The notes under the pieces: model-generated
What the model was told of the DNA's origin: nothing
Database searches by the model: none
The model's input: the letters and a program-made list of their open reading frames with translations, nothing else
Made by a program: the position numbers and the translations under genes
Part shown: positions 35,435 to 43,859 of the stretch, one piece after another
Position numbering within the stretch: the stretch's first letter is position 1
Layout: the number at the start of each line of letters is the position of its first letter
From: Geodermatophilus chilensis
GTDB taxonomy: Bacteria > Actinomycetota > Actinomycetes > Mycobacteriales > Geodermatophilaceae
Assembly (NCBI RefSeq): GCF_002802985.1
Contig: NZ_NVPT01000009.1
Location: 1-56,443 of the forward strand
Length of the DNA: 56,443 nucleotides
Reading direction: 5' to 3'

Positions 35435-36391
35435 GTGCAGCAGCAGACCCCGATCGGCCCCGTGGACGCCACGCGGGTCCCCCGCTACGCCGGGCCGGCC
35501 ACCTTCGCCCGGCTGCCGCGGATCGACGAGGTCTCCCGCGCCGACGTCGCCGTCCTCGGGGTGCCGTTCGACTCCGGGGTCAGCTACCGCCCCGGCGCCC
35601 GCTTCGGCCCCGGGCACGTGCGGGCCGGCTCCAAGCTGCTGCGGCCCTACAACCCGGCGCTGGACGCCACGCCGTTCGGCACGCAGCAGGTGGCCGACGC
35701 CGGCGACATCGGCGTCAACCCCTTCGACCTCGGCGAGGCAATCGAGACGATCGACCGAGAGGTGACCGCGCTGCGCGCCGACGGCGCCCAGCTCCTCACC
35801 ATCGGCGGCGACCACACCATCGCGCTGCCGATCCTGCGCTCGCTGGCCCGCGACCACGGGCCGGTCGCCGTCCTGCACTTCGACGCCCACCTCGACACGT
35901 GGGACACCTACTTCGGCGCCCCCTACACGCACGGCACGCCGTTCCGCCGCGCCAGCGACGAGGGGCTCATCGATCTGGAGCGCTCGCTGCACATGGGCAT
36001 CCGCGGCCCGCTGTACAGCAAGCAGGACCTCGAGGACGACGCCGTGCTCGGCTTCCAGGTCATCCGCTCCGACGACTACGAGGTCGACGGCGTGCGCAGC
36101 ATCGTGGAGCGGATGCGCGTCCGGCTGGCCGGCGGACCGGTCTACGTGTCGGTCGACATCGACGTCCTCGACCCGGCCCACGCGCCCGGCACGGGGACGC
36201 CGGAAGCCGGTGGGCTCACCAGCCGCGAGCTGCTCAACACGCTGCGCGGGCTGGTCGGCCTCGACGTCGTCGGCGCCGACATCGTCGAGGTCTCCCCGCC
36301 CTACGACCACGCCGAGCTCACCGGCATCGCCGCGGCCCACGTGGGCTACGAGCTGCTGTCGGTGCTGGCGCTCAACCGCGCCGGCGGCTGA
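35435..36391 (+). CDS. Ureohydrolase family enzyme (probable 4-guanidinobutyrase; agmatinase-like)
   Basis: A protein of 318 residues from GTG 35435, set by AGGAG at 5 nt; earlier in-frame GTG codons lie in the promoter. All binuclear Mn ligands are present: His127 (GGDHT), Asp150/His152/Asp154 (FDAHLDTW), Asp241/Asp243 ([14 protein letters not shown]). The enzyme releases urea from a guanidino compound. Agmatinase and guanidinobutyrase cannot be separated by motifs, but there is no arginine decarboxylase nearby, while the amino-acid monooxygenase and amidase that make 4-guanidinobutyrate are. GABA aminotransferase lies just downstream, which fits guanidinobutyrase giving GABA plus urea. Confidence 0.9.
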   Translation: MQQQTPIGPVDATRVPRYAGPATFARLPRIDEVSRADVAVLGVPFDSGVSYRPGARFGPGHVRAGSKLLRPYNPALDATPFGTQQVADAGDIGVNPFDLGEAIETIDREVTALRADGAQLLTIGGDHTIALPILRSLARDHGPVAVLHFDAHLDTWDTYFGAPYTHGTPFRRASDEGLIDLERSLHMGIRGPLYSKQDLEDDAVLGFQVIRSDDYEVDGVRSIVERMRVRLAGGPVYVSVDIDVLDPAHAPGTGTPEAGGLTSRELLNTLRGLVGLDVVGADIVEVSPPYDHAELTGIAAAHVGYELLSVLALNRAGG

Positions 36392-36480
36392 ACCCGCGTC
36401 GGCGCCCGGCCTTCCCCGCCCGGTGCCGGGCTCGCCGGCGCAGGCTGCGCCGCCGAGCCGTGGCCACCGATTCCCCTCCG

Positions 36481-36528
36481 CGGAACCTCCACCGCTGCTT
36501 GCCCCTGTGGGCAGCGGTGGAGGTTCCG
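36481..36528. terminator. Long inverted repeat between ureohydrolase and glutamate dehydrogenase
   Basis: CGGAACCTCCACCGCTGC (36481-36498) pairs with GCAGCGGTGGAGGTTCCG (36511-36528), 18 bp perfect. A palindrome CCCCGTACGGGG (36550-36561) and a third partial arm CGGAGGTTCCG (36564-36574) follow. The 209-bp gap holds no gene. Confidence 0.65.
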
Positions 36529-36600
36529 TGCGTGTCCCGCACACGCCGTCCCCGTACGGGGAGCGGAGGTTCCGCACCTCGCGGACCGGCCGGGGGACGG

Positions 36601-39600
36601 TCAGCCGACCGTCCGGACCAGCCGGCGCAGCTCCGCGACCACCACGCACGCCCGGCCCAGGACGTCGTCGCGGGCGGACACCGCCTGCTCGCGGACGGCG
36701 GTGAAGCGGGCCAGCGCCGCGGCGTGCCGGTCGGCGAAGGCCGCCGCGTCGCCGTCGGCGTCCCGCAGCAGCGCCGCCACGAGGGCCCACCGCAGCTGGT
36801 CGACCTCCTCCCGGAGGGCCGCGCGGGCGGCGACGGCCCAGTGCGTGATGCCGGCCTCCTCCGCGGTCCAGGCGTGCACCCGCGGCAGGGCCAGCACCTG
36901 CTCCACGGCGGCGTCGGCCTCGACCACCCGGCCGACGCCGACCCCCGCGGTGCGGGCCACCCCGGCCAGGTCGACGAGGTCGGCCCGGGACCCGAGGACG
37001 GCGACCCGTGCGGCGAGCTCCGGACCCGCGCCCGCGGCGGTCAACTCGGCCTGCAGCGCACGGGCCCGGTCCCCCGCGGCACCCGGCCGGGCCAGCCACG
37101 CGGCCGGCTCCAGCTCGGCGACGACCGCCGCCAACGCCGGTGCCGCCGCGGTCAGCGCCGCGGGGTCGGCGTGCGCGGCGAGCAGCCGGTCGGCCACGCG
37201 CTCGGTGGCCGTCTGCAGCTCCGGCAGCGCCAGCCGCTCCACGGCCAGCGGCACGTCGTCGTCCACCCGGGCCCACAGCGGGTCGAGGCCGAGCACCCGG
37301 GTGGCCACCGTGTAGGCGCGGGCCGCCACCGGGGTCGGGACGCCGTGGCGCTCCTCCAGCCGCAGCAGGAAGCCCGGGCCGACCCGGTTGACCAGGTCGT
37401 TGGCGAGCTGGGTGGCGGCGATCTCCCGGGCCAGCGGGTGAGCGGCCACCCGGTCGGGCCAGCGCTCGCGCACCGCCCGCGGGAAGTAGGCCGCCAGCAC
37501 CCCGGCCACCGACGGGTCGTCGGGCAGGTCGCTGCGCAGCAGCTCCTCGCGCACCAGGTTCTTGGAGTGCGCGAGCAGCACCGCGGCCTCCGGCCGGGTG
37601 AGCCCGGCGCCGGCCTGGCGCAGCCGCTCGACCTCGGCCTCCGACGGCAGTCCCTCGAGGTCGCGGTCGAGGCCGTGCCGCTCGAGGTCGCCGATCAGCT
37701 GCGCGTGCCGGTCGAGCAGGAAGGGGGCCTGGGCCGCGCACACCGACAGCGCCCGGGCCTGCAGCGCGTTGTCGGCGAGCACCGCCGCGGCCACCTCGTC
37801 CTCGACCGCGCGCAGCACCGCGTCCCGCTCCGCACGCGGCACCCCCGTCAGCAGGATCTTGAGGTTCACCTCGCGGTCGGAGGTGTCGACGCCGGCGGAG
37901 TTGTCGATGAAGTCGGCGTTCAGCGCCACCCCGGCCCGCGCCGCGGCGATCCGGGCGCGCTGGGTCAGGCCCAGGTTGCCGCCCTCCCCCACGACCCGGC
38001 AGCGCAGCTGCCCCGCGGTCACGCGGACGGCGTCGTTGGCGCGGTCGCCGACCTGCGCGTCGGTCTCGTCCGCGGCGCGGACGTAGGTGCCGATGCCGCC
38101 GTTCCACAGCAGGTCGACCGGCGCGCGCAGCACCGCCCGCACCAGCTCGGCCGGGGACAGCTCCTCGGCGTCCACCCCGAGGCGGGCCCGCACCTCCGGC
38201 GAGAGCGGCACGCTCTTGGCGTCGCGGCGGTGCACGCCGCCGCCCGGGGACAGCGCCACGCGGTCGTAGTCGTCCCACGACGAGCCGGGCAGCGCGAACA
38301 GCCGGCGGCGCTCGGCCGCCGACCGTGCCGGGTCGGGGTCCGGGTCGAGGAAGACGTGTCGGTGGTCGAACGCCGCCACCAGCCGCAGCTGGTCGGACAG
38401 CAGCATCCCGTTGCCGAACACGTCGCCGGACATGTCGCCGATGCCGACCGCCGTCAGCGGACCGTCGGGGTCCACGCCGAGCTCGCGCAGATGGCGGCGC
38501 ACAGACACCCACGCGCCGCGGGCGGTGATGCCCATGGCCTTGTGGTCGTAGCCGCTGGAGCCGCCGGAGGCGAACGCGTCGCCCAGCCAGAAGCCGCGTC
38601 GCTCGGACACCTCGTTGGCCAGGTCGGAGAAGGTCGCCGTCCCCTTGTCGGCGGCCACCACGAGGTACGGGTCGTCGCCGTCGTGCACCACGGTGCGCGG
38701 TGGGTGCACCACGCGGTCGCCGTCCCGGTCGTCGGTGACCCTGTTGTCCGTCACATCGAGCAGCGCGTCGACGAAGGTGCGGTAGGCGCCGGCCACCCGC
38801 TCCTGCACCGCCGCGCGGTCCAGTCCGCGCAGGTCCGCCCGGACGACGAACGCGCCCTTGGCCCCCGCCGGCACGATCACCGCGTTCTTGACCATCTGCG
38901 CCTTGACCAGCCCGAGCACCTCGGTGCGGAAGTCCTCCGGGCGCTCCGACCAGCGCAACCCGCCGCGCGCCACGCGGGCGCCGCGCAGGTGCAGCCCCTC
39001 CATGGACGGCGAGCAGACGAAGGTCTCCACCTCCGGCCTCGGCCGGGGCAGCAGGTCCAGCTGCGCGGAGGCGATCTTCAGCGCCAGGGCCGGCCGGGGC
39101 GCCCCGGCGGCGTCGGTCTGGTAGCGGTTGGTGCGCACCACGGCGGCGAGCACGTCGCGCAGGCCGCGGAGGATGCGGTCGGAGTCCAGGCTCGTCGTGC
39201 GGGTCAGCAGCTCGGCGAGGTGGTCGGCCGCCGAGGCCGCGGCCGCGGGGTCGGCGGCATCGGGGTCGTGCCGGGCGGCGAAGTGCGCCAGCAGCGCGCG
39301 GGCGAACTCCGGTGCGGCGAGCACCGTCTCCTCCACGTAGCCGCGCGACAGGCCCAGCCCCACCTGCGCGAGATAGCGGCAGGCGGCGCGCAGCACGGCG
39401 ACGTCGCGGACCGGCAGGCCGGCGCCGACGGTCAGCCGGGAGAGGCCGTCGAGCTCGGTCTCCCCCGCCCAGGCCGCGGCGAGGGCCTGCTCCAGCCGGG
39501 GCAGTGCCGTGGTCGGGGCCGTGCCGGGCGGCAGGAGCAGCTCCAGCCGGGTGGCCGGCGCGTCGTCGTCCCCGGGGACGGCGACGGCGTCGGCCACCCG

Positions 39601-39759
39601 CACGCCGAGCCGGTCGAAGACCGGTACGACGTCGGCCAGCAGGGGCCGGGTGTCCGGCCAGGTGACCAGGCCGCCCACCCGGTCGCTCCCGACGGGCCCC
39701 TCGGGACGCAGGGTCAGCCGGCGATGCCCCTCGGTCGTGCCGGCGGCCGGGGCGGTCAC
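36601..39759 (-). CDS. NAD-dependent glutamate dehydrogenase, large-subunit (115-kDa-like) class
   Basis: A protein of 1052 residues from GTG 39759, which overlaps the gabT stop (GTGA); the same frame continues far upstream only as antisense of gabT and the PucR gene. Catalytic lysines lie in MVKNAVIVPAGAKGAFVV (Lys291, Lys301), with RGGLRWSERPEDFRTEV before, the nucleotide-binding loop GIGDMSGDVFGNGM and GEGGNLGLTQRARI after. The family has about 1600-residue (180 kDa) and about 1000-residue (115 kDa) forms; the short N-terminal region (about 240 residues) fits the latter. It oxidises glutamate to 2-oxoglutarate and ammonium, regenerating the acceptor used by the overlapping GABA aminotransferase. 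Confidence 0.9.
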   Translation of the reverse strand: MTAPAAGTTEGHRRLTLRPEGPVGSDRVGGLVTWPDTRPLLADVVPVFDRLGVRVADAVAVPGDDDAPATRLELLLPPGTAPTTALPRLEQALAAAWAGETELDGLSRLTVGAGLPVRDVAVLRAACRYLAQVGLGLSRGYVEETVLAAPEFARALLAHFAARHDPDAADPAAAASAADHLAELLTRTTSLDSDRILRGLRDVLAAVVRTNRYQTDAAGAPRPALALKIASAQLDLLPRPRPEVETFVCSPSMEGLHLRGARVARGGLRWSERPEDFRTEVLGLVKAQMVKNAVIVPAGAKGAFVVRADLRGLDRAAVQERVAGAYRTFVDALLDVTDNRVTDDRDGDRVVHPPRTVVHDGDDPYLVVAADKGTATFSDLANEVSERRGFWLGDAFASGGSSGYDHKAMGITARGAWVSVRRHLRELGVDPDGPLTAVGIGDMSGDVFGNGMLLSDQLRLVAAFDHRHVFLDPDPDPARSAAERRRLFALPGSSWDDYDRVALSPGGGVHRRDAKSVPLSPEVRARLGVDAEELSPAELVRAVLRAPVDLLWNGGIGTYVRAADETDAQVGDRANDAVRVTAGQLRCRVVGEGGNLGLTQRARIAAARAGVALNADFIDNSAGVDTSDREVNLKILLTGVPRAERDAVLRAVEDEVAAAVLADNALQARALSVCAAQAPFLLDRHAQLIGDLERHGLDRDLEGLPSEAEVERLRQAGAGLTRPEAAVLLAHSKNLVREELLRSDLPDDPSVAGVLAAYFPRAVRERWPDRVAAHPLAREIAATQLANDLVNRVGPGFLLRLEERHGVPTPVAARAYTVATRVLGLDPLWARVDDDVPLAVERLALPELQTATERVADRLLAAHADPAALTAAAPALAAVVAELEPAAWLARPGAAGDRARALQAELTAAGAGPELAARVAVLGSRADLVDLAGVARTAGVGVGRVVEADAAVEQVLALPRVHAWTAEEAGITHWAVAARAALREEVDQLRWALVAALLRDADGDAAAFADRHAAALARFTAVREQAVSARDDVLGRACVVVAELRRLVRTVG

Positions 39760-41108
39760 CGGACGTGCGCGTCGAAGGCGGCGTCGAGGACGTCGAGCCC
39801 CTCGGTGAGCAGGTCCTGCCCGATGACCAGCGGGGGCAGGAAGCGCAGCACGTTGCTGTGCGTGCCGGCGGTCAGGGTGATGACGCCCTCGGCGTGGCAG
39901 GCCTTGGAGATGGCGTTGGTCAGCGCCGCGTCCGGCTCGGTGGTGCCCGGCTTCACCAGCTCGACGGCGAGCATCGCGCCGCGGCCGCGCACGTCGCCGA
40001 CCACGCCGGAGCGCTCCTGCAGCGCGCGCAGCCGCGGCAGCATGGTGGCCTCGATGGCGCGCGCGGCGGCGTCCAGGTCCAGCTCCCGCATGGTGCGGAT
40101 GCTGGCCAGCGCGGCGGCGCAGGACACCGGGTTGCCGCCGTAGGTGCCGCCCAGGCCGCCGGTGTGCACGGCGTCCATCAGCTCGGCCCGGCCGGTGAGC
40201 CCGGCCAGCGGCATGCCGCCGGCGATGCCCTTGGCGGTGGTGATCAGGTCGGGGACGACGCCCTCGTGCTCCGAGGCGAACCACGAGCCGGTGCGGCAGA
40301 AGCCGGTCTGCACCTCGTCGGCGATGAAGACCGCGCCCGAGCGACGGCACCAGTCGGTCAGGGCCGGCAGGAAGCCCGGTGCCGGGACGACGAAGCCGCC
40401 CTCGCCCTGGATCGGCTCGATCAGCACGGCGGCCACGTTGGCCGCGCCGACCTGCGTCTCGATCAGGTCCAGCGCCCGCGCGGCGGCCTGCTCGCCGGTC
40501 ATCCCCGGCTCGTCGCGGTACGGGTAGGACATCGGCACCCGGTAGACCTCGCCGGCGAACGGCCCGAAGCCGTGCTTGTACGGCATGTTCTTCGCCGTCA
40601 GCGCCATCGTGAGGTTGGTGCGCCCGTGGTAGGCGTGGTCGAAGACGACGACGGCCGACCGGCCGGTGGCCACCCGGGCCACCTTGACCGCGTTCTCCAC
40701 GGCCTCGGCGCCGGAGTTGAACAGCGCCGTGCGCTTCTCGTGGTCGCCGGGGGTGAGCCGGTCGAGCTCCTCGGCGACCGCGACGTAGCCCTCGTAGGGC
40801 CCGACCATGAAACAGGTGTGGGTGAAGGCGGCGACCTGCGCCTGCACGGCGGCGACGACCTCGGGGGCGGCGTGGCCGACGTTGGTGACGGCGATGCCCG
40901 AGCCCAGGTCGATGAAGGAGTTGCCGTCGACGTCGACCACCACGCCGCCCGCGGCGCGCTCGACGTAGACCGGCAGGACGCTGCCGACGGCGGAGGTGAC
41001 CGCGGCGGCGCGGCGGGCGGCCAGCTCGCGCGAGCGGGGGCCGGGCAGCTCGGTGACCAGGCGCCGCTCCTGGGCGACGGTGTGGGAGCCGGTCAGCAGG
41101 TCGGTCAT
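39756..41108 (-). CDS. gabT: 4-aminobutyrate aminotransferase
   Basis: A class III aminotransferase of 450 residues. PLP residues are Asp264 (FIADEVQTGF) and Lys293 (TTAKGIAGGMPLAG), with NSGAEAVENAVK for phosphate binding and GEGGFVVP. It transfers the amino group of GABA (or 5-aminovalerate) to 2-oxoglutarate, giving succinate semialdehyde and glutamate. It overlaps the glutamate dehydrogenase gene by 4 nt, so the two act as a coupled pair. Divergent from a PucR-type regulator. GABA would come from the ureohydrolase 3.4 kb to the left. Confidence 0.93.
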   Translation of the reverse strand: MTDLLTGSHTVAQERRLVTELPGPRSRELAARRAAAVTSAVGSVLPVYVERAAGGVVVDVDGNSFIDLGSGIAVTNVGHAAPEVVAAVQAQVAAFTHTCFMVGPYEGYVAVAEELDRLTPGDHEKRTALFNSGAEAVENAVKVARVATGRSAVVVFDHAYHGRTNLTMALTAKNMPYKHGFGPFAGEVYRVPMSYPYRDEPGMTGEQAAARALDLIETQVGAANVAAVLIEPIQGEGGFVVPAPGFLPALTDWCRRSGAVFIADEVQTGFCRTGSWFASEHEGVVPDLITTAKGIAGGMPLAGLTGRAELMDAVHTGGLGGTYGGNPVSCAAALASIRTMRELDLDAAARAIEATMLPRLRALQERSGVVGDVRGRGAMLAVELVKPGTTEPDAALTNAISKACHAEGVITLTAGTHSNVLRFLPPLVIGQDLLTEGLDVLDAAFDAHVR

Positions 41109-41248
41109 CGCTGTCTCCTCGTGGGGCCGGCCGCCCCCGACGGGGGAGGTCCTCGCGTCCAGGGTCCGTGGCGTGCGTCTCCACCGGTACCGTCCGGATC
41201 GGCACTCCCGGGGCGTCCGGGTGTCCAGATCGTCGAGAGGTCGTGCCC

Positions 41249-42757
41249 GTGCCGGTCACCGTCGCGACCCTGCTCGGCACCCCGTCGCTCGCGCTGGCGT
41301 TGCACACCCGCGGCGCGCCGGTGGACCGGGCCGTCTCCTGGGTGCACGTCAGCGAGCTGGCCGACCCCACGCCGTTCCTCGAGGGCGGGGAGCTGCTGCT
41401 GACCACCGGGCTGGCACTGACGCCCGACATGGCCGAGGAGTACGTCCGCCGGCTGGCCCGGGCCGGCGTGGTCGGCCTCGGCCTGGGCACCGGCCTGAGC
41501 CACGCCGAGGTGCCCGCGGAGCTGGTGGCCGCCGCCGACGAGCACGGGCTCGCGGTCCTCGAGGTGCCGCGGCAGACGCCGTTCATCGCACTCTCGCGGG
41601 CGGTCTCCAGCGCGCTGGCCGCCGAGGAGTACGCCGCGGTCACCCGGACGTCGACGGTGCAGCGGGAGCTGACCCGCGCCGCGGTCGCCCCCGGCGCCCC
41701 CGGCACCGTCGTCGACCGGCTGGCCCGGCACCTCGGCGGCTGGGCGCTGCTGGTCGACGCCGCGGGGACGCCGCTGGAGGCCGCGCCGCCGTCCGCCCGG
41801 GGACGCGCCGACGACCTGACGGCGGCGGTCGACCGGCTGCGCACGGCCCGGCCGCCGGCCGGCGCCGCGCTCACCCAACCCGGCGAGACGGTGCTGCTGC
41901 AGTCGCTGGGTACCGGCGCGCGGGTCCGCGGCTTCCTCGCCGTCGGGCGGCCGGGGCCCTTCTCGGCGGGCGACCGGCACGTGGTCAACGCGGCCGCGCT
42001 GCTGCTCACGCTGCGGCTGGAGCAGTCCCGCGCCCTCGACAGCGGCACCGCGGCGCTGCGGGCGGCGATCCTGCAGCTGCTGCTGGCCGGGCAGACGGCC
42101 GCGGCCGAGCCGGTGGTGGCGGCGCTGGGCGAGCGGCTGCCGGCCGAGCCGGTGCTGGCGCTGGCCGTGCTGGGCAGCCCCGAGCAGCGGGCCGCCGCCG
42201 TCGACGTGGCCGCCGACGCGGCCGCGCACGCCCGCGAGCCGGTGCTGTCGGCCGAGCTCGACGACGCCCTCGTCGTCCTGATCCCGGCCGCGGGCCCGCT
42301 GGCCGGGCGGCTGACCGACCTGCCGGAGCGGGTACCCGGCGCCGTCCTCGGGACCGCGCCGCCGGTGCCCTGGGAGCGGCTCGCCGACGGCGTGCGGCAG
42401 GCCCGGCAGGCGGCCGGGCACGGCCGGGCCGCGGGACGGCGGGTCACCGCGTTCGCCGAGCTGGCCGGCCGCGGACTGGCGGCCCTGCTGGAGCCGGCGG
42501 CCACCACCGCCTTCGCCGAGGCCGCGCTGGCGCCGCTGGTCGCCGCCGACCGGGGCGGCCCGGGCGACCTGGTCGAGTCGCTGCGGGTCTGGCTGGCCGC
42601 CCACGGGCAGTGGGAGCCGGCCGCGGCCCGCCTGGGGGTGCACCGGCACACGCTGCGCAAGCGCATCCGGCGGGCCGAGGAACTGCTCGGCCGCGACCTG
42701 GACTCCCCCGGCGTCCGCGCCGAGCTCTGGCTGGCCCTGCACCCGCCCACGGGCTGA
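41249..42757 (+). CDS. PucR-family transcriptional regulator
   Basis: A protein of 502 residues from GTG 41249 (GAGAGG 8 nt upstream; GTG 41243 is the alternative). The N-terminal purine-catabolism PucR domain (VTVATLLGTPSLAL, FLEGGELLLTTGLAL) is followed by a GGDEF-like middle region and the C-terminal helix-turn-helix AARLGVHRHTLRKRIRRAEELLG. PucR-type activators govern GABA catabolism in some actinobacteria, so this one probably controls gabT and the dehydrogenase across the 140-bp divergent gap. A terminator follows. Confidence 0.9.
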   Translation: MPVTVATLLGTPSLALALHTRGAPVDRAVSWVHVSELADPTPFLEGGELLLTTGLALTPDMAEEYVRRLARAGVVGLGLGTGLSHAEVPAELVAAADEHGLAVLEVPRQTPFIALSRAVSSALAAEEYAAVTRTSTVQRELTRAAVAPGAPGTVVDRLARHLGGWALLVDAAGTPLEAAPPSARGRADDLTAAVDRLRTARPPAGAALTQPGETVLLQSLGTGARVRGFLAVGRPGPFSAGDRHVVNAAALLLTLRLEQSRALDSGTAALRAAILQLLLAGQTAAAEPVVAALGERLPAEPVLALAVLGSPEQRAAAVDVAADAAAHAREPVLSAELDDALVVLIPAAGPLAGRLTDLPERVPGAVLGTAPPVPWERLADGVRQARQAAGHGRAAGRRVTAFAELAGRGLAALLEPAATTAFAEAALAPLVAADRGGPGDLVESLRVWLAAHGQWEPAAARLGVHRHTLRKRIRRAEELLGRDLDSPGVRAELWLALHPPTG

Positions 42758-42766
42758 GCACGCGAA

Positions 42767-42799
42767 CGGGCCCGGCCTCCCATCGGGAGACCGGGCCCG
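42767..42799. terminator. Bidirectional hairpin between PucR and LLM genes
   Basis: CGGGCCCGG(42767-42775)...CTCCC(42777-42781) pairs with GGGAG(42785-42789)...CCGGGCCCG(42791-42799), one mismatch, 3-nt loop. Confidence 0.75.
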
Positions 42800-42812
42800 C
42801 TACGGCCCGCCG

Positions 42813-43859
42813 CTAGGCGAAGGCGGGCATGACCTCGTCGTGGATCAGCTGCAGCTGCTCCTCGACCGTCGCCACGCCGGGCAGCTCGCGCCCGGTGAAG
42901 GTCTTGACGATCGAGGCGTCGGTGATCGCGGCGATCAGGTGGTTGACGCCGGTCGGCTCGATCTCCTTGATCTTCGCTGTCACCTCCTCGGGTGTGCCGG
43001 CGAACGACAGCTTCTCGGCGATCTCCGGGGTGGTCAGCTCGATGCCCCTGGCGAGATCTCCGCCGGCGATGGCGTCGACGATCGGCTTGAGCTGCGCCGC
43101 CTCGATCCCGTGCCGCTCCAGCTGCTCGGCCGGCATGGACGAGGCGTAGATGCCGACCATGCTGCGCGCGGCGTCCTTCGCGGCTTCGCCGTCCCGGCCC
43201 ACCGCGACGACGACCCAGGCGCCGAAGTCGAGCGTCGTCCAGTCCTTGCCGGCCCGCTCAGCGCCGATCCGCAGGTGCTCGGCGGCGTACTCGTAGGCCT
43301 CGCGGCTGTAGCTGAGCGCGTGGTGGCAGCCGTCGGAGTGCTCTGCGGCGGCCTCGAACGACTTCGGCCCGCGCATCGCGCCCATCTTGACCGGCAGCCG
43401 CTCCTGCACCGGCCGGGCGAAGGTGAACAGCCCGTCGTACCGGAAGAACTCGCCGTCGAAGGTGATCGCCCCGTCGTCGAGCAGGGTCCGGACGACGTGC
43501 ACCGCCTCGACGACCCGCGACAGTGGCTTGGTCTTCGTCCAGTCCAGCTTGTACTGCGCCAGCAGGCCGAAGTTGCCGCTGGACAGGACGACCTCCGCCC
43601 GCCCCCCGGTGAGCTCGTCGAGCGTCGCGGCGGCCTGCGCGATGTGGGTCGGCTCGCGCAGGGTGACCGGCGAGACGCTCGGCCCCATCCTGATCCGCGA
43701 GGTCCGGGCGGCCGCGGCGGCGAAGAGCAGCCACAAGTCCTTGTGCCAGGTCTCGTCGGCGGCGTAGACGGCGTGGAAGCCGAGCTCGTCGGCGAGCTCG
43801 ATCGCCCGCAGCGACTCCTCCAGGGAGTAGTCGGGCAGCATCGCGTAGCTGAACCTCAT
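42813..43859 (-). CDS. LLM-class (luciferase-like) flavin/F420-dependent oxidoreductase
   Basis: A TIM-barrel protein of 348 residues. Seen: MRFSYAMLPDYSLEESLRAIELADELGF start, ADETWHKDLW, RIRMGPSVSPVTLREPTHIAQAAATLDELTGGR-type region (core MGPSVSPVTLREP and TLDELTGGR), ending in a family helix. It resembles F420-dependent members such as methylenetetrahydromethanopterin reductase relatives more than FMN monooxygenases, but cofactor choice is uncertain. ATG overlaps the stop of the APC permease gene (ATGA), so the transported compound is probably its substrate or precursor. Last gene of that unit. Confidence 0.87.
   Translation of the reverse strand: MRFSYAMLPDYSLEESLRAIELADELGFHAVYAADETWHKDLWLLFAAAAARTSRIRMGPSVSPVTLREPTHIAQAAATLDELTGGRAEVVLSSGNFGLLAQYKLDWTKTKPLSRVVEAVHVVRTLLDDGAITFDGEFFRYDGLFTFARPVQERLPVKMGAMRGPKSFEAAAEHSDGCHHALSYSREAYEYAAEHLRIGAERAGKDWTTLDFGAWVVVAVGRDGEAAKDAARSMVGIYASSMPAEQLERHGIEAAQLKPIVDAIAGGDLARGIELTTPEIAEKLSFAGTPEEVTAKIKEIEPTGVNHLIAAITDASIVKTFTGRELPGVATVEEQLQLIHDEVMPAFA

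Noticed and set aside
36601-42783. A single open frame of 2060 codons on the minus strand
   Set aside because: Only codons from GTG 39759 onward resemble a protein (glutamate dehydrogenase). The upstream part is antisense to gabT's own frame and to the PucR gene and has Arg/Ser/Pro-rich composition typical of GC-rich shadow frames.
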